Assembly (NCBI GenBank): GCA_916613615.1
Contig: OU744732.1
Coordinates: forward strand, 52,925,727 to 52,989,726
Length of the DNA: 64,000 nt
Reading direction: 5' to 3'
From: Steromphala cineraria
Lineage: Eukaryota; Mollusca; Gastropoda; Trochida; Trochidae
Below are positions 46,895-60,000 of this stretch, piece by piece (position 1 is the first letter of the stretch; each line of letters starts with the position of its first letter). The notes below the pieces were generated by a model, which worked only from the letters and a program-made list of their open reading frames with translations, searched no databases and was not told the DNA's origin. The position numbers and the translations under genes were made by a program.

Positions 46895-49800
46895 GTATGT
46901 TAAAATTATGTTGTTCCATATAGCTTTATAAGAAATAGTTCAGTGCCGCGCTGTCAACAGGTTTTGACAGTCAAGTCTGTGCTTGATCCCGTGGAACGTG
47001 CGTTCCTCTTCTTAGACTGACACGTAGAAACAGTTAATTATACTGCACGCTTTACGTGATACGGCGCATGTATGGGCATGTCTCGAGCTATTAAGGATTT
47101 TGTTATTTTTAGAAATTAAATATTTTCAAGACACTTTGGAATCTCTTATTCTTGTATATCACTGCTCAAATCCTATTTAGTTCTACATCATTGCCATCTG
47201 AAAAATATTTTCTGATTGTTTAGGACAAATCATTATTTACAATAATCGTTTTTTAATGTTCATCGTTTACAAACTCACATGAGAGTATGTGTTCATTACA
47301 TATCATTTCCTTAAATACGTCATATCTTTTTTATTTGACAAGCTTTAAGGGTACTAGTTTCATAAATCGATTTGTAAAAGACACGTTTGTCAAAGTGTTT
47401 TTTGTTAATAGTACAAGAAGGAAAAAGATGCAGTTTCCCTTTCAGGATTGACTGCTTGAATTCTTTGCATAGGGATCTGATCACGTGATATCTTGGTCAC
47501 GTGACGTCGTGTGCAATACGCATGCAACATTGCACGTGTAAGTGTCATAAGAGAATAATGACATTCATCAAAATATTTTCATAAATGACTATTGAAGAAC
47601 ATGACATAAAATGTTATCATTTTAATTTTTGAGAGAAAGCGTGCGTTTTTATGAAGGAACAACAATTATCAACAGCTTAGTGTTATACATTTGGCTCCTA
47701 TTTTACTTCATGTATTCTCTAATGTCGTTGCAATTTTTTATATTAAATTGTTTTTAATTCAATCTAATCTATTTGTTAATGAAATCTAAGTTATTAATGA
47801 AATGAAGACATTCTTAATGATTAAGAGTAAATCGATTCAAGCACTTAACTCAAATATTTTACATGAAATTCAAGCCAATAATGAAATAAACTTACAACAA
47901 TTCATGTTTTTAAATACATGCACTTCAAACTTATCAAGTAAACACCAATGCACGATTTCCACGTGCACTACATGTCGACAGATACGCAACTTATCACCAA
48001 AGCACGTGAACTTTGAAATATACATGCACGGTTTGCACGTGTGTAAATCACCGATAGCCTCCGCCCCGCGTGTATTTCATCAGTGAAATTGACACATGTT
48101 GACAGGCTGAAACAATTGGGTTCATCAGACAATGCATTTATATGTCAAATTTGAACTTGACATCGTTTGACAAGGTGGTTTGCATTTAAATCATCACGCC
48201 CTTCTATTCGTTTCATGTAAACAAGTGCATTAATGAAAACCTTCGCTTGTGTACCTATGTACTTTTCTGTTTATTTGATTATAGTACAAGATATTATTTA
48301 AAATTGCTTTCATTCATTTTAAGGACATTATATTGACATGGATATTTGATGTATAAAATGCGATGCAACTGAAAAGTCTAGGAAACTAGTGTAGTTCAGA
48401 TCACCTTGGCTCAGGATTTCCATAAACTAGATATATCGTAAAATAATTTCTAATAACAAAAATACAAAGTTAAAGATAATTATAAATTCTGTCATCTCTT
48501 GCAAATATTTAATTATTCTTGTTATGCGTCAATGTAATCATACGATTGAACTAATCCAGTGCCCCGCAATAAACTCCTCAAGTAAATCTAGCTCTCAATT
48601 CGAGGCGAAGTGGCTAAGCCGACCATGACATATACTTATCTCTGTTATAACCTTTGTGAATCTAGCAATTCATATCTTCTGCCAGGTTTTCAGCCATTTC
48701 CAGCAATTCCATTTATAAAGATGGGGGCGGCGTCTTGACGAATTGGGTAGCGGCAGAAACGTCCTGATAAATTGAGGGGCATTTGAGCGAGAGAGAGAGA
48801 GGAGTTAGAGAAGGGGGATGGCGAGAGGAAGAATGTTTGAGAGAAAGGGAGAGAAAAGGAGAGAAAGGAAGAGAGGGAGAGAGAGGGTGGTTGAGAGAGA
48901 AGGAAAGAGTGGAAGGGAGAGGCGATAGAGAGAGGGAAAAGGAGAAAGAGAAAGAGGGGGGGATAGAGTTGGGAGGGGATGGCGAGACAGAGAGAAAGGA
49001 AGAGGGGGGAAGAGAGATTGATAGGGAAAGAAGGAGAGAGGGGGAGAGGGGAGGGAAGAGAGAAAAAAAAAGAGCGAGCGCGAAGAGATATAGGGGAGGG
49101 GATGGCGAGAGGAAGAATGAAAGAGTGTTTGAGAGAGAGGGAGAAAGAGAGAGAGAAAGGGAGAGAAATTAAGAAGGGAAAAGAGAGAGGGAGTGATAGA
49201 GAAAGAGATAGTGAGAGGGGTGAGAGAGAAAGGGAGAGAGAAAGAGAGATAGAATTAGAGGGGAGAGAAGGAGAGAGACGGGGGCGGAGAGGGAGATAGA
49301 GAAATGAGCGAGATAGGAATAAGAAAGGGGGAAAAGGAGATAGGAAAAGAGAAGGTTAGAAACAAACGAATGGCCAAAGGGAGAGAGTGATGAAAATGGA
49401 CAGGTTGAGAAAGAGTGAGAGATCCAAGTGTGGAAAATGCATAGGATGTAGATGGAGAGAGAGAAGAGGGAATATAAACAAAATCACATTTAAGCCCATG
49501 ATAAAACCGAGATTACCTGGAATCTATTTGACAGTTAGCTCACCTGAGTAAGGTGTTATTATCGCCCAATTCAGGTGTGATTTGGAATCTGACACTATTT
49601 ACAACACTGTTTGAACAGGACAGGACAGAAATCTGATAGATTATGTTTGTAGGTTGGGCAATTTTGTCAACAACGATTGTACACAGACTTTCCTTTGAGT
49701 AATTACAGAGAATTGGTAAGGACGGTTAGGTGTATAAGTTACATACAATTATGAACTAATGTCTGCTCTTTAAGTGCAATTTCTTAGAAATGAATATCGC

Positions 49801-51036
49801 TTCCCAAATTATTTTCTAATCAGTGGTAACACTGAGATCCTTATGTAGCGTTTCGAAGTCGCAATGAAATTGCACCCAATTTAATACAAAACTTTCTTTT
49901 CTTACTTGTGATCTTTATTTTATGTTGAAACTAAAAGGCTAAAAGCAGTTAAATTCTTTTCCTTCGTTAAGATATTCTATTAAGCCAGTACTATATATGT
50001 AAAACATTAAGTTTATTTTGAAGCAATTTCCAACCTTTCTTTCGTTTCGAAATTTGTTATTAAATGATAACTCTACTTGAAAACATATATTTTCATTTGA
50101 TACCTCCTTTATATTATTTTAATAGTTTCCATTGTTTATAGATAAATCTACTCTTATTCTTGTCAATAGATGTTAAATTTTAATTACCTTTAAATAAGTA
50201 TATTTCTTATTGAGATAAGTATTCTTTTACGATTCCTCAGAAAAAATGCAAATAATGTTATATGTTTAAACCATAACTATAAACATATTTTGCAGAATAG
50301 TAAATCTAGTAAATTACACTAACTCAAATACATTTTGATAAAGTCTGAATTAATCAAATACTAACGTCACTTAAATTTTAAATAGTTATTAATCTCAGTA
50401 TGATCAGATGATTTATAGAATAAGACTTTTAAAGGAAAATGACACATATATGTGTCCATTGTTCCAATAGATGTACACGATATACAACAGAGTTGATATC
50501 ATACAGTTCCAATTTCAAAGTTAACTAATCATACATGTGCAACCTTAATCATAACTGCATATCATGAAATCTGAATAAACTAGAATTCTTTTCATCAAAA
50601 TATATTCAATTAAGCTCAAATTCTATCCCCTAGACCTTTTCCCAGGCAACAAGGCACACGAGATGAATAAACACACTTCTAGCACGTGCCTGCGCATTAC
50701 CTTTAAACTCAGACTCGTGACACATGAAACATTTCTTGTCTACCTGGTACATACCTACCTATAGCGGCATTCCTTTTATCTACACCTGGACGCAGTAATG
50801 ATAGGTAGCTTGGTGAATTATACCTGGGCGATATCCCCCTTCTACCTGTACTGATTGATGGGGGAAAAGGGAGAGTGATGAGTAATATTTGGATAAGGGA
50901 GGGGACGGGGGATTGGGGGTGGGGTGAAAAGGGGAGGGGGTGATTGAGGAAGGAAGTTGGTATGATAGATAGGGAAAAGGGTAGGGAACTATACGAAGGT
51001 TGGTTAAAAGTGAAAAAGATGTGTGTGTGTATAGGG

Positions 51037-51070
<34 letters not shown>

Positions 51071-54000
51071 TTGGTGAATTTATAATTGATGTGGGGGTGT
51101 TTTAGGTGTGAGTGTGGGGAGGGGGGGAATGTTTTATATAAATAATAATAATATAGTTTATTACTGTGTCATGTGTTACAGATATTACAGGCATTGATTC
51201 ACACCGGGCCTCACAGGGCCGAAATGACACCATAAAAATATGACATGTATAAAATAATATATAACGGTAAGAGTTTGGGGTGCTGTATACGGGTATAGAG
51301 GGTGCGGTTCAGATTTGTTGTAGAAGTTGAAAAAATCATTAGGAAAATACTTTTGAATACATGGAGTTGTGGTCTTACATCAAATACATATTTACATTTA
51401 TCTGAATTAATGGCTTTCTCAAAGTAGAAAGTACGAAAGCTTTAAACCTGTCTTCAAAGAGACTAACACTGTGGTGCAGATTAAACTGAAAGTCCCATTT
51501 TTAGTTTCTTTGAAGTTGTGAAGCCATCTTTGGCTAATGCATACAGCTCGTAACAACCAATCCTAATTTCATGCATGCACGGCTGCTAAAAATGTTTTAA
51601 TGGATCATTTATTTCGTTATTCTTCATAATGCATCCATATTATTAATGTGTATGTTTCACGCATTGATCTTGCTGATACTTGCTTTTGTAGCTCATGATC
51701 AATGGTTTGTTAGTCCACAAAAATCATTTTAATAACATTTCTTTTACGTAGCACTACAACCAAATGAACTGTTCGACACGATAATTACTCTTTTCAAGTA
51801 AAATTGTAGGAATTCAGGTCTAAACTCATGAGACATATCGTTTACATATATATATATATTTTAGAAGCATCTAAACTGCATTCATGAACTGTACTCTAGG
51901 CCTCCTGGCCCTGAAATACAATTTATTATATTCTTTTCTAAATAAAACCAAAATAATTGCAAAATTTAAATGAACAGGTATATTGCTGAATAAACCATAT
52001 CATGTCAATTCAGCGAAAAAATAGTCATTAAACGGAACGGAAATGCAAAACGGAGACACGTGATGCGAAGAGTGAAATGCACAAGCAGAAAGTGACACTG
52101 TAGCCTGCAGCCGGGCGGGCTAACCTGATATTGACATGCTATCGACAACAAAAGGAGACTTTCTCCTCGGGAGGATAACTGCATACCCGATACTGTAACA
52201 TGTGTGTAAAATCTTACTCGTAACAATCAGGCAGGGTTTTAATTTCCGTAATTTACTATTAAACAGCAATGATGAATGATGTCACAACTGTGTCAATTTG
52301 AATTGCGCAACAACAAAAAATAGCGGCCTGCCCACTATATGCTATAAAAGTATTTTGGACAAACATGTGAATGATAAATTTTGAAAAAGTGTCGATTTTA
52401 ACCGTTATTCTTGGGTCCACTAAAGATCAATCTCAACCAAAGAATCTTTACAATGATAACCATTGATAACTGCCGTGCAAAAGAAATTATAATACTCATT
52501 GACACAACATGACACGATAAAGGCACCACGTATTTCCACGCAATGAACTTTGGTAAACTTAATTATGAATCATAACAATGACGATGAATGGAATTCATAT
52601 TGCGGTATACCAAAAAGTAACCGCTGTAAGGCATCATGAGTTCTGATATTAATAGACCCAAAATTATCTATTTTTAAGTCAGTCCGATTTCATGCATGTT
52701 GTAAGGCGCCTTCTCATTGGCCATACCAAAATGTCCGTCAGAATTTGTTACGTTGTTGTTGTAACGTGTATACTTTCTTTTGCATATAGTAGTTTAAACT
52801 ATTGTACCGATGTTCGAAGCAATACGCATTTGTGTTGAGGATCGGTCCATAATGTGACAATTGTCGTTTTTGAATTGGTGATTCCTTTATGCTACATTGA
52901 TTTCAATTCATTTCATATTTTAAATTGATAGGCGCCACCGAATGATCAGGTGTCGTTTATGTTGCACGTCTAAAGTAGTTTTAGCTCAATTTAATCCTAC
53001 ATTTTCGATTTTGTCATTTTAAAAGCCACGACAAATTCGTCATTTTTTGTCAAAATTCATTCCAAGTTTAAATTTGAGAAGCGTTGATGCAAAAGTATGA
53101 AAATGCCAAAGTTATTGCGACATGATGTTAAACTATTGGCGAACAATTATCTAAAACTTTTCTCACGGTCTAGTTTCTCATATTTATGTTTTTTTTCATG
53201 GGCCATGAAGAGTCAAATTGTTTACGGTTGAAATGCGGTTTAATATGATAGCTCGGATCTTGTGAGAGAATAATTCGATTTATGTCTCAGACGGAAAATT
53301 GTCATCTCTGTTGGATAAAATCTTGACTGGCTATATATGATTGTATCTTAATATGAAAACGTCTCCATTTAGCAATATACAGGGACTGTAATCGGTGATT
53401 GACAGTTTTCATGGGGCTATGAATATTTGCCGACATACATTAATCCACGTGATCTCCTGGAAAGTGACATTTCACACTCAAGATGACAGCCCAATCAGGG
53501 TCGAATTCGGTTGCTGAATAAAGTCGCGCGATTGTTGATTTTGAGGGCGGCCAATTGCACGCTTAACTTTGCACGTGCTCTTGGTTGTTGATTTCGTTGC
53601 ATGAACAATTGAAAGATGAGCCAAGACGTCCAATGTATTTTGTTCATTTGGAAAATTTGGGTGCAATTTGCTCGTGAGGTCTCGGTGTGTATTAACGTAA
53701 GATGTTACTTGGGGAACTTATGTGATTGTAAAATCAAAGAACCTACGTCAAAATATACGACGTCATAATATGTCATTACACGAGCTTTTGATATAGTTTT
53801 TCCTAATAAATTGAGCAATCAGTCTCTACTTACGGTTCATTTAAGATATGTCCGTTTTTCTGCAAAAATATGTAAATCAGAATGAAACGTGTTTCACAGA
53901 AAGCACGGTGGAACGTAGATTCCGTTTTTCACTAAAAGCACGTGCAAAGAGTGCGGTCGAGTCACATATGACACTTGTTTCACTCAAGTATAGAGCGTGC

Positions 54001-57000
54001 AACTCGACCGTGAAGTATTAATTTCATCTCGAGTAATACGCACGTGTAAAGCTTGCAAAAGCAGATTAAAAAATGTAGGCTAAAAGTATTTATCTGCCTA
54101 TCCTCATCGAGAAACTTTGATTTCCGAACACCCTGTGAATATAACAGCGAGTACCGTCATGCTCCATGCAAACAAACGTTAGTGTTCGATCACCGCTCCA
54201 GGCGACAGTCAAATTTCTCGTTAAATATGACGAATGTTTTATACATAAGATATAAAGTTTGTAGCTGAATTTGTCAGCAGGATATTTGTTTTTCTTTCTC
54301 TCGCATAGAGTCAAACAATCGGTGCTTGTCTCATCTTCACACAGTTTATCTGTGGATATTATGGCCAAGCATCAATTTGTCACCTGTCAACCTGGTCGCA
54401 TGTTATATCCTACCTTTACCTTTGACAGATGAAGTAATTTGGATGTCACTTTCACCTGACGTTGCTAGGCGGCATCGCCGATTTGACGGAAAGATCTAAT
54501 TTGGAAAGTGACATGTTTTCATAAGTTTGTCATTGAAACAAGAAAATGACACCGATTACAAACGAGGGAATGATGATGACTAAATGTAATTTTCGCAAAT
54601 GATCAGAATGTTTTAATGACATTTCTAAATAAAAAATCAGCAGAGTCAAATCCGTGTCTGTAATTGTCTGATGTCGAAAGAATAGCACTTGTAGAAACCT
54701 TGCAGCTAATAATGAATCATGGCAGCCTGAAATTAAAAATAACCTGCGCAAACCAAACCATTTCCTTGGCTGTTATATTTTTTGGCAATATGAAACGACT
54801 TGATAGATCATACAGCCTTGCCGTACACCAACTGATAAGTAAAAAATATAATTTTACATTCTTCAGTCTTTTACTGTACATTGGTAGTAGTTCTGAAGAA
54901 AAGTCGGAAGAAATGGTCATAATTCATAAAGTCATAGGTCGTTATAACAAACATTTAGCTTACTCTTATCATGGTGTATATCTATTGTTTTATTCATTTT
55001 TTTCAGCACAACAAGCCCTTAATCGAAAAACGTCGACGAGCAAGAATCAACGAATGTCTAGCGCAGTTGCAGTCATTGGTCCTTAAAGCAACAGTGACCG
55101 AGGTGGGTGTTTAACTACTATATATACTCACTCTTTTTATATACTTTAGCATTCCAAGTTTTTGCACTTTTCACTTGTTTAGCCTTAAAGGGACAGTAGC
55201 ACGTATTTTAGGTGAATTTATCTCAGGGAAATTATTGCTACCTTTTGCGAGACAATGTTTTTTTTAGAACATTAGAACAAAAGTTTAATATAAAAAAATG
55301 GCCACAAAAGCTTTGCATACTACTTTGTTGTCTCTACTTAGACAACGGACAATCGGGTTGTGTAATAAGATATTTTACTCTATGAAGATAGTATATTGTC
55401 GTCAACTAATATATTTCTGGGAAAAGTTAAATGTTTTTTTTAAACAAAATGTGCAACTACTCCTTTAAGGACGGCGGGGACATTGTTCTAAAAATTGTTA
55501 CGTGATACTGTCGATAATATCAATTATGTCGAAATATTCAAGTTGCTTGTGTTGACCTACTTATATATACAATTATGGGCCTGTAGTGTTTTAAATTTAC
55601 AGAAATAATTATGATAAATATATATATACTTTCCATGATTAGTAGAAAAATATTAGGTCGGGCTGAAGTTCAGAAACCAAAACTTCGGTACGTTTCTAAG
55701 TATTCTAAGTATATTCAGCGTTCCTGATTTCATGTGCGCTCTTACAGTGTTTTGTACCAAAGATTTTTCCATTAAAGATCGATCTTAAGGAAATAACCAC
55801 AGAATCTCGAAAATAGACCCTTTACGTACCCACATCTCTGCCCTTCATAAACCTGTCCCGCTACAATAAATTATTATTACATATTCCTTTTATTATGCCC
55901 GATAATCCATTTGAATATCAATAGGACATTGAATTGCAAATATGATAGAACTTGCATAAAATCTGAATCAAAATCTTTATCATAACGACATTGTCTGGAA
56001 ACTGTATATATGATTGCATATATACATAAAGCATAGATAAGTAGTTCCTTATCTTATCGGTCTACTTTGCATATAGACTATACCTCGGTAACTATAACAT
56101 TTCACGCAAAGACATTGCGCAAACGAAACAGCGTGAAAGAAACATATCACCAGTGTTGAGACCAGGCTGTTTCCTCTAGGCTTCGTATTCAAAGCACCAC
56201 TGCTGTGTTTGAGGCATAAATAATAAAATTCGGTCATACGTGTTAAGATCTCTAATCTCTTGCGTAATCCAGGTAAGATAGATATAGGCTTATCTCGTAG
56301 TCTGTGGTCGGTCGAGGTTAGGCTATTGGGGAGCATCTTAGAAGGTTCCAAGTTGAGACCTCGTTGCTAAGTATCGATGCCATGTCTGCTTAGTGACGCC
56401 GACAGTCGGTACAAAGAGACTGTGTAAATCATTTGGATCTACCCCACCGCTTCAACACCGGTTCGTCCAAAAATGAATTTAACAAAAAAAAGTTTAAATT
56501 TTCACTTAAAGGGACAATCCTATCGGGGTATTTTTTGTGGAAATGAAATTCCAGAGGACACAGTGATGCATTCTATTCTTTGTCAAATTGTTAAATCTAG
56601 AACATCTAATTACCAACATCGAAATTGAACGATTGACTTGCGAAAACTACGTCAGACGTGCAAAAAAATGGCTTCGAACATCGGTACAATTAGTTACCCT
56701 GACATAGGTATAGGAAAGTAAGTGGGAAATAATCATGTTATAATCATATATAGGTATAAACAGGGTTATACTTGAATTTTGTTTTCAACAGAAAATACCC
56801 CGCTGGGACTGTCCCTTTAAAAGAACACGAAATATGTCTACAAATTTCATTTCGATTTCGTTGACTAGGTAAGCTGTAAAGCTTTCATAGACTGTTTCCA
56901 CTTCAAATCAACGCTCTTGAACTGTACGTATACATGTGTTTACTGCTAAGGTATCTTTAGCTCTCATATTGCTACGATGACCATATATTAGACCCTTGGA

Positions 57001-60000
57001 TTGAAGTTAAAGGGGTGCAGTAAAAAAAAGAAGAAGCAAAATTTGATTAAATCGAGTCAATTTCATAAATGCTAAGGTAACCTTTGTGAGTTATGAAGAT
57101 CTAATAGTAGGAATGGAGGGAAGTCTTCAACCTTGTGCCCGGTTTTTTCTACGACATAAATTGCCGATTTACTCATGAATCGTCTACGACGGCCCCGCAC
57201 ATTAACTGAAGAGATCAATCCGGATCATTCCCCGATTTGTTACGAACTAGCGGAGAGTCGTTCATGAACCGAGGTATCGTATTATATTTCTAAAAATCCG
57301 TCGCGTATCTGTTAATGTGCCTTGTAGAATTATTTTTATTCATTCGTAATAATGCTTTTGATAATTCACGTTTCGTAGGTTTTCGGCATAAAGGACCAGA
57401 CGTTTTGTTCAATAATACTTGTTGTTCACTTAATTTACGTAATGTTCATTAACATTTACGAATTCACGAATTGAGGCGAGCACTTAGATTCCTTGTATTT
57501 CGTAATAATTCGGGTCGCAATGAAGGCGGGATATACAAACAACATTTACACAACTTTAAACAAGATATGACACAAAAATACTGCGGGAACTTTACAATAA
57601 GTGTTTTTATCTTATTATAAATTGGATTCAAGGACGACGAGACAGTCTAAGCCTGGTGATGAAAGTCGTTAACTTGTTACGACATGGGGATAAAGTTATT
57701 AGAGTTGACAAGCGAGTCTGGCAACAGGAGACAACAACTCCGTTCACCCTCCAACCCAAACTGAAATAATGTATTTGTCTCCGGTCATATCAGACCCATC
57801 TCATGCTCGTGTCAAAACAAGACTTCTAAATGTATGGTTTCGTTAAACTCTGCAAATATTTTCTTAACAAAGCGACAGACAAAGAAACCTTCCACGATGT
57901 CGGTCCTAAATTGTCATCGCCATGGGCGGAGGGATATAGCTTGTCACAGGTCGATATCAATCTTTTGTATCACTCCGCCGGTGTCGTCTGCTTCCTTGGG
58001 GGTAAATTACTCCATGATTCCGCGCTGGCTTACCTCTTTTGGGGGTCAAGACGTAATACAAGGTTGACATTTAGAGAAAAAAATCGCCGCAGGCCTTTGA
58101 TTAATTGTTGTATTGTTACGCACAATTTGCAATCAAGGCCGCCATCATAAGCGGATGTCGTCTGTTGTCGTCATTACTCACTGGAGAACTTTGACCTTCT
58201 TGGTCACGTGGGTTATCAATAATTGAAGAGGTAGACTGAAAATGGTCATGTTTGTGTAACTAGGATCAAAATTACATTTGTACGTGTAACAATACTTATT
58301 CAGAGCGAGAACAGGTGCATCATGGGATCTATTTCTTGGACAAATTTGCATAGTTTATATCAATATAATTGTGTCATATACGTACGGAAACCATGAAGGT
58401 TTGGAAGTACTTACAGCAATCAAGGTATTAGAGGTGGACGATTAAACGACGCCAAGAATTAAACTAAACATACTCCAATTTGTTTGGATGTTGGAGTTTA
58501 TTCTTAGGTTAACCTTTTCCTCGATCAGCAATTTTGGTTTTATCTAGATTGCTAGATTTTAAATGCTATTCTTGATTTATATAATTGAAAGTCTTGACGT
58601 GTCGACCCTATATTCAATTAAGACTGTAAAATATTTGTTTATTACGACTATGAATGAAAATTCGAGGACATTCTCACTAAACACGGCTCTCGGGATAACC
58701 TAATTAATATCAAATAACTAACATTTAGCATAAATTTCGGAATTTGTTTCAACTTTTGCAAATGTTATCATTTGTTTCTAACAAAATTGTTCAAGACTTT
58801 ATTCACATAATATTTGATTTCCAAGAAGTTCAATTGAACAATTCTTTTTAACCGCTAACATCGTGAATTCGCATTTAACTTAACACAACTTCTCATAAAT
58901 CAACGATCCCTTCTCTCCAAAATAACTCATGCAAATATATATGTTATACCCAAGGCCCTGTGTTGCAATTTCTTGTGCAACCGATTGAAAAACTGAAATC
59001 TTCAAGTTAGGGACTTTGATCTGAATACTCCGTTTGAAGTTTCTAGTTTCTTCACCCTTGCCATGTACACATATATATCATTCCTAAGGCAGCTTCCTTA
59101 GCAAAAACACTTTAAGTAAGTCTGAACGGGGCCCATGTTTTATATTTACACCTCTAGGGATCAAAAATGGATAACAGTGCATAGAAATAATAATCAGATA
59201 ATAAATATTTTTGACTGAAACTCGACACGCCGACGCGTGCAGGCCAAAGGGAAGCTCGCGAACTATTTACTAACCTGTGAGTACAGGTAAATCTCACAAG
59301 CTCGGCGTTAGAAAACCCAGGTGTGCTGATAAAATCCCCCCTGACAAATTCATCACCTACCTGACCGAAGGTGCAGGTATGTGGTCCCCCCTTACCAGGT
59401 AAGTGAGACCTTCGACAAGGAATGCACCCTTAAAGGGGGTCTGCAACCCGAATTTTTAACTTCCAGAGTTTTATTAGCAGGGTTACGAACCGCTTACAGC
59501 TGACAGCTAGAACCAAGTTTGTATCATGTGACCCCCCCCCCCCCCCCATACCCGTCTGGACGCTCTCATTTAACGATGGTCAATTAGATTTCTCAAGCTA
59601 GGTTGTTGATTCCCTTTAAAGGGACAGGCTGATCGAAGAACATTTGTTTATAACGATATTCGAGGGGAGCTCTTTTGGGGTATATTCTTATCTACTAAGG
59701 AAAAGGGTTTGCATGACTAACATAAATATCGTTCCTGAATAAAGGTTTCATGACTTGACTTTTTATTCAAAAAAAGGAAACGAGTCCTGAGAAATCATTG
59801 TTTCAAACTTGACATAAAGGAAACCTTAATTAAACCTTTTCATAACTTAAGAAAACTTCTGTAAGTTTTGTCCGAGTTTTGGACAACATAGTTCTGTCCA
59901 TTACATATCTCGAAGTATAAGTAACGTACGGTAGATCAAAATGAAATTTAAAAAATCATAGTGTTAAAAAAGTCAAAATCAAAAGGTAACATCTTCAAAC

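Larger units (their letters stand above)
46895..55006. other. HES intron 1
   Basis: An 8.1-kb intron with an E-box cluster at 47482-48041, a polypurine tract at 48783-49480, a G run at 51039-51067 and a possible retroelement tail near 51130-51260. The remainder is AT-rich with no named feature. TACCTG/CAGGTA motifs concentrate at 50740-50850. Confidence 0.85.

Noticed and set aside
48783..49299. ORFs of 106 and 129 codons rich in Glu and Arg
   Set aside because: They lie wholly in the polypurine tract, where stop codons are rare by composition.
54664..55086. 140-codon ORF overlapping HES exon 2
   Set aside because: It is in a different frame from the bHLH-coding exon, and most of it is intron upstream of the acceptor.
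57830..58150. Overlapping 106- and 77-codon ORFs in HES intron 2
   Set aside because: Two frames are open over the same segment and neither has recognisable features.
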